Origin: Pseudomonadota bacterium
GTDB lineage: Bacteria > Pseudomonadota > Gammaproteobacteria > Burkholderiales > Burkholderiaceae_B
NCBI GenBank assembly: GCA_021793875.1
Contig: JAJYRX010000094.1
Coordinates: forward strand, 1 to 6,075
Length of the DNA stretch: 6,075 nucleotides
Direction of reading: 5' to 3'
The position numbers were made by a program, and so were the translations under genes. Shown here piece by piece: positions 1 through 4,039 of the stretch (its first letter is position 1; each line of letters begins with the position of its first letter). The notes below the pieces were generated by a model. It saw only the letters and a list, made by a program, of their open reading frames with translations, was not told where the DNA came from and ran no database searches.

Positions 1-183
1 TTCCGATCTGGATTGGGTGCGTTTATAACACAATGGTTGTTGCAAGCGCCTTTGGGAAAGGCCATGGCGCTGCATTATGAAATAACAGGAAGCTTGGATA
101 ATCCCGAAATAATAAAGGCTGAGCGCCTTCAAAAAGGGGATGAAGGGTCAGAGCTCGAAGAGGTTAACCCTATAACGCCTTAG
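1..183 (+). CDS. C-terminal fragment of a YhdP/AsmA-like envelope protein (5' truncated by window edge)
   Basis: Reading frame 1 is open from the first base to the TAG at 181-183 and gives 60 residues. The fragment begins FRSGLGAFITQWLLQAPLGK and continues with a Y-E-I-T-G-S-L-D-N-P-E-I segment and then an acidic tail. From memory this matches the extreme C-terminus of the YhdP family: a G-L-G-x-F hydrophobic stretch, a P-L motif, then Y-x-[IV]-T-G-[ST]-x-x-[DN]-P. Family members are very large (over 1,000 residues) inner-membrane-anchored proteins that span the periplasm; E. coli YhdP, with TamB and YdbH, is implicated in moving phospholipids to the outer membrane. Only this tail is visible, so domain structure and start cannot be judged. 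The gene converges on rho with a 6-bp gap. Identification rests on a short motif; coding status is well supported by the frame, the composition and the clean stop. Confidence 0.68.
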   Translation, partial: FRSGLGAFITQWLLQAPLGKAMALHYEITGSLDNPEIIKAERLQKGDEGSELEEVNPITP

Positions 184-189
184 GATGAA

Positions 190-1446
190 TTACTTTTTCA
201 TCATGTCAAAGAATTCATCGTTGGTTTTGGTTGCTTTAACCTTATCAAGTATGAATTCCATGGCTTCTATTTCATCCATGTCATGAATAAACTTACGTAG
301 CACCCATACTTTTTGCAACAACTCGGGTTTAATTAGCAGCTCTTCGCGACGTGTGCTAGATTTGTTCAAGTTTATTGCAGGATATATACGCTTTTCGGCC
401 AGACGACGCTCTAGGTGTACCTCACTGTTACCAGTACCCTTGAACTCTTCATAAATTACTTCATCCATTCTGCTGCCGGTTTCTACAAGTGCCGTACCTA
501 TAATGGTTAGGGAGCCCCCTTCTTCAAGGTTTCTAGCGGCCCCAAAGAACCTTTTCGGGCGCTGCAGCGCATTTGCGTCTACACCACCAGTTAGAACCTT
601 GCCTGATGCCGGAACAACGGTGTTATAGGCTCTTGCAAGCCTGGTAATGGAGTCAAGCAGAATAACAACGTCTTTTTTAAGCTCAACTAGACGTTTGGCC
701 TTTTCTATCACCATTTCTGCCACCTGTACGTGACGCGTAGCGGGCTCGTCAAAGGTGGAGGCTACTACCTCTCCGCGTACTGTGCGTTGCATTTCGGTAA
801 CTTCTTCAGGACGCTCATCAACCAGCAATACTATCATGATTGCATCGGGGTAGTTGGTAGTGATTGCGTGTGCAATATGTTGCATCATTACCGTTTTACC
901 GGATTTTGGACTTGCAACAATTAAGGCTCGTTGACCTTTCCCGATTGGTGCAAATATGTCAAGTATGCGGCCAGTTATGTTTTCTTCACTTTTTATATCA
1001 CGCTCAAGCTTCATTACGGAGTCGGGATGCAAGGGCGTGAGATTCTCAAACATCATGCGATGCTTGACAGCCTCGGGAGGCATGCCGTTCACCTTATCAA
1101 CTTTTACGAGCGCAAAATAACGTTCTCCATCTTTAGGTGTTCTTACTTCACCCTCTATGGAGTCGCCTGTATGAAGATTAAATCGCCTTATTTGTGAAGG
1201 GGAAATGTATATGTCGTCTGTGCTGGCAAGATAGGAGGTTTCTGGTGAGCGTAAGAAGCCGAACCCATCGGGAAGCACTTCAAGAACACCGTCACCAAAT
1301 ATTTGTTCACCTTGTTTAGCTCTTTTTTTAAGTATTGCGAACATAAGCTCCTGCTTTCGCAGGCGTCCGGCATTGTCTATACCAAGGTTGGTAGCCATTT
1401 CCAGCAGTTGCGATATGTGCAACGCTTTTAATTCGTTAAGATGCAT
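190..1446 (-). CDS. rho: Transcription termination factor Rho
   Basis: This 418-residue protein is a hexameric RNA-dependent ATPase/helicase that binds C-rich nascent RNA and releases RNA polymerase. Numbering matches E. coli Rho (419 aa) almost residue for residue. Residues 1-47 are the N-terminal helical domain. The RNA-binding cold-shock-like fold carries GFGFLR (61-66, with Phe62 and Phe64). Walker A is ASPKSGKT (178-185; Lys181, Lys184). The catalytic Glu211 lies in DERPEEVTEMQR, Walker B ends at Asp265 (VILLDS), the Q-loop is PASGKVLTGG (279-288), the R-loop is ETGSR (322-326) and the arginine finger is Arg366. The bicyclomycin-contact positions Arg212, Met219 and Ser266 are kept, so drug sensitivity is predicted. 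The ATG at 1444-1446 gives the standard MHLNELK start, although no Shine-Dalgarno precedes it. Upstream trxA lies 79 bp away on the same strand; downstream, a convergent gene ends 6 bp from the rho stop. Most Arg codons I read in the gene are CGY, as expected for a well-expressed gene. Confidence 0.98.
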   Translation of the reverse strand: MHLNELKALHISQLLEMATNLGIDNAGRLRKQELMFAILKKRAKQGEQIFGDGVLEVLPDGFGFLRSPETSYLASTDDIYISPSQIRRFNLHTGDSIEGEVRTPKDGERYFALVKVDKVNGMPPEAVKHRMMFENLTPLHPDSVMKLERDIKSEENITGRILDIFAPIGKGQRALIVASPKSGKTVMMQHIAHAITTNYPDAIMIVLLVDERPEEVTEMQRTVRGEVVASTFDEPATRHVQVAEMVIEKAKRLVELKKDVVILLDSITRLARAYNTVVPASGKVLTGGVDANALQRPKRFFGAARNLEEGGSLTIIGTALVETGSRMDEVIYEEFKGTGNSEVHLERRLAEKRIYPAINLNKSSTRREELLIKPELLQKVWVLRKFIHDMDEIEAMEFILDKVKATKTNDEFFDMMKK

Positions 1447-1476
1447 TGGAAGAGAAAGGAGTTTGAAATTAGATGG
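1447..1476 (-). promoter_or_regulatory. G-free, pyrimidine-rich rho leader (candidate Rho-binding/rut-like tract)
   Basis: Read on the minus strand, the 30 nt immediately before the rho ATG contain no G at all and 11 C, with nine YC dinucleotides by hand count; the last part reads ACTCCTTTCTCTTCCA before ATG. Rho's primary RNA site prefers unstructured C-rich, G-poor RNA with YC dimers, and E. coli rho is known to be autoregulated by Rho-dependent termination in its leader. A tract like this in place of a Shine-Dalgarno suggests that Rho could bind its own leader. The composition is seen directly; the regulatory role is inference. Confidence 0.45.
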
Positions 1477-1496
1477 CGAGCCATGAGGTGGCTCGC
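1476..1496 (-). promoter_or_regulatory. 8-bp perfect hairpin in the trxA-rho spacer (attenuator or weak terminator candidate)
   Basis: The inverted repeat GCGAGCCA (1476-1483) / TGGCTCGC (1489-1496) is perfect over 8 bp, with a 5-nt loop. It lies between the trxA stop and the rho start. On the minus strand the stem is followed by CATCTAATTTC, which lacks the run of T needed for a convincing intrinsic terminator; on the plus strand it is followed by GCGTTTAATTAATG, also not a proper U-tract. It could trim or protect the trxA mRNA 3' end, reduce read-through into rho, or keep the adjacent C-rich leader presented as single strand. It is the strongest structure in the noncoding sequence of the window. 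Confidence 0.5.
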
Positions 1497-1525
1497 GCGT
1501 TTAATTAATGTTATTGATAGAAAGT

Positions 1526-1855
1526 TTATTGTAGGTGTTCATCGAGGAAGGCGTCTAGTTGTGCCTTAGATAGCGCACCAACTTTGGTTGCTACTGCTTC
1601 GCCCTCGTTAAAAAGCATTAGTGTCGGGATACCACGTATACCATATTGCGCAGCGGAGTCGGGGTTATCGTCGACGTTTAGTTTTGCTATTGTAACACGG
1701 CCTTTATATTGCTCAGCGGCTTGCTCAAGCATGGGTGCAATCATTTTGCACGGGCCACACCACTCTGCCCAGTAATCTACAAGTACTGGCAGCTCAGAAT
1801 CAAGTACGTCGGACTTAAAAGAGGCATCGGTTATAGTTTTGACAGCTTCGCTCAT
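1526..1855 (-). CDS. trxA: Thioredoxin (cytosolic disulfide reductase)
   Basis: The product is 109 residues including Met, the same length as E. coli Trx1. Thioredoxin reduces disulfides in cytosolic targets such as ribonucleotide reductase and peroxidases, and is recharged by thioredoxin reductase with NADPH. The active site WCGPC is at 32-36 (Cys33 and Cys36 with Met counted), inside WAEWCGPCKMIAPML. The buried Asp27, Lys58 and the cis-proline Pro77 (GIRGIPTLM) are all present, as is the VGALSK motif near the C-terminus (92-97). The ATG at 1853-1855 (MSEAVKTITD) was chosen because it gives the family length. A further in-frame ATG at 1915 would add 20 residues without homology and lies upstream of the likely TATAAT box. 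No Shine-Dalgarno precedes the chosen ATG; the leader is AT-rich. There is no signal peptide. The gene is 79 bp upstream of rho in the same direction and divergent from parE. Confidence 0.97.
   Translation of the reverse strand: MSEAVKTITDASFKSDVLDSELPVLVDYWAEWCGPCKMIAPMLEQAAEQYKGRVTIAKLNVDDNPDSAAQYGIRGIPTLMLFNEGEAVATKVGALSKAQLDAFLDEHLQ
1528..1557 (-). promoter_or_regulatory. Possible rho promoter overlapping the trxA 3' end (weak)
   Basis: On the minus strand, TACAAT (1533 to 1528; 5 of 6 to the -10 consensus) follows TAGACG (1557 to 1552; 4 of 6 to the -35 consensus) with an 18-bp spacer. Transcription would begin near 1521 and give a leader of about 75 nt that includes both the hairpin and the G-free tract. 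Such matches occur by chance in AT-rich DNA, so this is only a candidate; rho may instead be read from the trxA promoter. Confidence 0.2.
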
Positions 1856-1900
1856 AATATTAATTAACGATAGATATTGATATTGGCATAACCTGTAGTA

Positions 1901-1906
1901 ATTATA
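1901..1906 (-). promoter_or_regulatory. -10 box (TATAAT) of the likely trxA promoter
   Basis: A perfect TATAAT hexamer is present on the minus strand at 1906 to 1901, preceded by CTGCG. No good -35 hexamer lies 16-18 bp upstream (the 17-bp position reads TGCTGC), so an activator or extended contacts may be needed. The predicted start near 1894 would give a leader of about 39 nt before the trxA ATG. A short inverted repeat CCTG/CAGG (1892-1895 and 1909-1912) brackets the box. The hexamer is seen; promoter function is inferred. Confidence 0.4.
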
Positions 1907-2007
1907 CGCAGGCAAACTTTAAGGCAGCATTATGGCCTTTCGTATTTACTAAGCATAACATTACGGGCTGCAGAACGCAGAGAATTTGTCATATAAATAT
2001 CTTAATA

Positions 2008-2037
2008 ATGGCATCCATTTTGCACAATTCGTAAAAT
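2008..2037 (+). promoter_or_regulatory. Possible parE-parC promoter (weak)
   Basis: TAAAAT at 2032-2037 matches the -10 consensus at 5 of 6 positions, and ATGGCA at 2008-2013, with an 18-bp spacer, matches the -35 consensus at 4 of 6. A start near 2044 would give a leader of about 26 nt that carries the GGGAG ribosome binding site. Other AT-rich hexamers lie nearby (TATAAA at 1992-1997), so the choice is uncertain. Confidence 0.28.
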
Positions 2038-2059
2038 ACGGTGTTTTTGCAACAATTTT

Positions 2060-2064
2060 GGGAG
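2060..2064 (+). promoter_or_regulatory. Ribosome binding site that sets the parE TTG start
   Basis: GGGAG at 2060-2064 stands 5 nt before the TTG at 2070-2072. This is the only good Shine-Dalgarno near the 5' end of the parE frame. The in-frame TTG codons further upstream (1986 and 2058) have none at a suitable distance. Confidence 0.7.
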
Positions 2065-2069
2065 CTCAA

Positions 2070-4031
2070 TTGTCTAAATCGAACTACGACGAAAAGTCTA
2101 TAAAGGTTCTTAAGGGTCTGGAGCCGGTGAAGCAGCGTCCCGGAATGTATACGCGCACTGATAATCCATTACATATCGTCCAGGAGGTTATCGACAATGC
2201 TGCCGATGAGGCTTTGGCTGGTCATGCAACATATATACATGTAACCGTTCACACCGATGGCAGTGTGAGCGTTGTTGATGACGGCAGAGGTATACCGGTA
2301 GGTACGCATCCTGATGAAGGAGCGCCTGTAGTAGAGCTCGTGTTTACTCGTTTACACGCTGGCGGTAAGTTTGATAAAAAAGGTGAGGCTGCCTATGCGT
2401 TTTCTGGCGGTCTTCATGGTGTTGGTGTGTCTGTAACCAACGCGTTATCTAATAGACTAGACGTTACCGTCTGGCGCGATGGAAAGGAGCACACCATACG
2501 CTTTGCTGATGGTTTTGTTGTTCAAGATCTAACCGTCTCTGGTTCAGTTGCAAAAAGAAAAACCGGCACTTGTGTGCGTATATGGCCTGACCCAAAATAT
2601 TTCGATTCCCAGACCATCCCGGTTTCCGATTTAATACACTCAATGCGTAGTAAAGCTGTTTTGCTAAATGGTGTAAAGGTTAGGCTTAGCTTCGAAAAAA
2701 CTGACAAGGAGTACAGCTGGCACTATACCGATGGATTACTTGGATATTTGCGAGACTCTTTAAATGGCTCAGAAATGGAAATTCCATTTTTCGAAGGTAG
2801 CCATTACGCTGACGACACTGATGAAAACTACGCTTTGGGAGAAGGTGTTCATTGGGTTGTTGCATGGTTAGATCATGGGTCAGTGTTAAGGGAATCATAT
2901 GTGAACTTAATTTCAACCCCGTCTGGTGGTACTCATGAGGCTGGCTTGCGTGATGGTTTATTTCAGTCAGTTAAAGCCTTTGCTGAGTTGCATAGCTTGA
3001 TACCCAAAGGGGTACGGCTTATGGCTGAAGATGTATTTGCACGTGTTAGTTTTATTCTTTCTGTTAAGCTTCTGGATCCACAATTTCAAGGTCAAATAAA
3101 AGAAAGGTTAAATAGTCGTGAAGCAGTTCGTATGGTTAGTTCCTTTGTCCGTAATGATCTTGATTTATGGTTGAATGCTAATGTCGAATATGGAAAGGCA
3201 ATAGCAGACTTAGCAATAAAACATGCTCAAGCAAGAACTAGATCAGCACAGCGAGTTACAAAGCGTAAAAGCTCCGGTGTTGCTGTTTTGCCAGGTAAGC
3301 TTACTGACTGTCAGTCAAGCGATACCGACCGAACAGAGTTATTCTTGGTAGAGGGGGACTCTGCAGGCGGATCGGCCAAAATGGGTAGAGACAAAGAGTT
3401 TCAGGCTATTCTGCCTTTAAGGGGTAAAGTGCTTAACTCCTGGGAGGTGGATAAAGACCGTTTGTTTGCCAATACTGAAATTCACGATATATCGGTAGCT
3501 ATTGGAGTTGACCCTCACTCGGCTGATGATAATGTCGATTTATCAGGGTTACGCTATGGTCGTATATGCATACTCTCAGATGCGGATGTTGATGGTTCAC
3601 ACATACAAGTGCTTTTGCTAACCCTGTTTTTTCGTCATTTCCCTAGACTGGTGGAAGCAGGGCATGTGTATATTGCAAGGCCACCACTGTTTCGCCTTGA
3701 TGTCGCTGCTATGGGTAAGCGTCCTGCACGAAAAATATATTGTTTGGATCAGTCGGAGCTTGATTTTTATATTGAGCGGCTTAAGGCAGATGGTGTGCAG
3801 GATAAAAGCTTAAGTATTAGTCGTTTTAAGGGTTTAGGAGAGATGAGCGCAGGACAGTTATGGGAAACTACTATGAACCCTGATACAAGGCGTTTGCTAC
3901 CGGTTTCCTATGGTAGTTTGGGCGTGTCCGCAACAACAGACATGTTTAATTTGCTGATGGGGCGTTCTGAGGCATCTGCAAGACGCAGTTGGCTCGAGAA
4001 TAAAGGTAATCTTGCTGATATAGATGTCTAG
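2070..4031 (+). CDS. parE: DNA topoisomerase IV subunit B (ATPase subunit)
   Basis: ParE hydrolyses ATP and, with ParC, passes one DNA duplex through another to unlink daughter chromosomes. The 653-residue product has the GHKL ATPase domain first: catalytic Glu39 and Mg-binding Asn43 in EVIDNAADEALAG, Asp70 in DDGRGIP, and the glycine-rich lid GGLHGVGVSVTNALS. The transducer domain follows. The TOPRIM domain has Glu428 in EGDSAGGSAKMGRD, then LPLRGKVLN, and the metal-binding Asp504/Asp506 in DADVDGSHI. The C-terminal SRFKGLGEMS block is present. The length, without the roughly 165-residue insert found in many proteobacterial GyrB proteins, and the adjacent parC distinguish it from GyrB. TTG at 2070 was chosen for its GGGAG site and because conserved sequence (KSIKVLKGLEPVKQRPGMY) begins a few residues later; the open frame reaches back to another TTG at 1986. 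No frameshift or missing key residue was seen. Confidence 0.95.
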   Translation: MSKSNYDEKSIKVLKGLEPVKQRPGMYTRTDNPLHIVQEVIDNAADEALAGHATYIHVTVHTDGSVSVVDDGRGIPVGTHPDEGAPVVELVFTRLHAGGKFDKKGEAAYAFSGGLHGVGVSVTNALSNRLDVTVWRDGKEHTIRFADGFVVQDLTVSGSVAKRKTGTCVRIWPDPKYFDSQTIPVSDLIHSMRSKAVLLNGVKVRLSFEKTDKEYSWHYTDGLLGYLRDSLNGSEMEIPFFEGSHYADDTDENYALGEGVHWVVAWLDHGSVLRESYVNLISTPSGGTHEAGLRDGLFQSVKAFAELHSLIPKGVRLMAEDVFARVSFILSVKLLDPQFQGQIKERLNSREAVRMVSSFVRNDLDLWLNANVEYGKAIADLAIKHAQARTRSAQRVTKRKSSGVAVLPGKLTDCQSSDTDRTELFLVEGDSAGGSAKMGRDKEFQAILPLRGKVLNSWEVDKDRLFANTEIHDISVAIGVDPHSADDNVDLSGLRYGRICILSDADVDGSHIQVLLLTLFFRHFPRLVEAGHVYIARPPLFRLDVAAMGKRPARKIYCLDQSELDFYIERLKADGVQDKSLSISRFKGLGEMSAGQLWETTMNPDTRRLLPVSYGSLGVSATTDMFNLLMGRSEASARRSWLENKGNLADIDV

Positions 4032-4033
4032 GA
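4030..4033 (+). promoter_or_regulatory. parC ribosome binding site overlapping the parE stop
   Basis: AGGA at 4030-4033 uses the last two bases of the parE TAG and lies 6 nt before the parC ATG at 4040. This tight spacing points to translational coupling between the two topoisomerase IV subunits, which would favour balanced synthesis. Confidence 0.6.
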
Positions 4034-4039
4034 AAAAGT

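Noticed and set aside
730..1373. Small open frames within the rho region on either strand
   Set aside because: They overlap rho completely, lack ribosome binding sites and recognisable sequence, and are explained by the rho codon pattern read in other frames.
1893..1911. LexA-like CTG...CAG spacing near the trxA -10 box
   Set aside because: The gap between CTG and CAG is 13 nt rather than the 10 nt of a proteobacterial LexA box, and the inner positions do not match.
1856..1915. 20-residue N-terminal extension of thioredoxin from an ATG at 1915
   Set aside because: It has no family similarity and would begin upstream of the TATAAT box; the start at 1855 gives the standard 109-residue length.
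2773..2789. Operator-like palindrome AAATGGAA-A-TTCCATTT inside parE
   Set aside because: It is deep in coding sequence, over 700 bp from the start, with no promoter nearby; a chance palindrome in AT-rich codons is the simplest reading.
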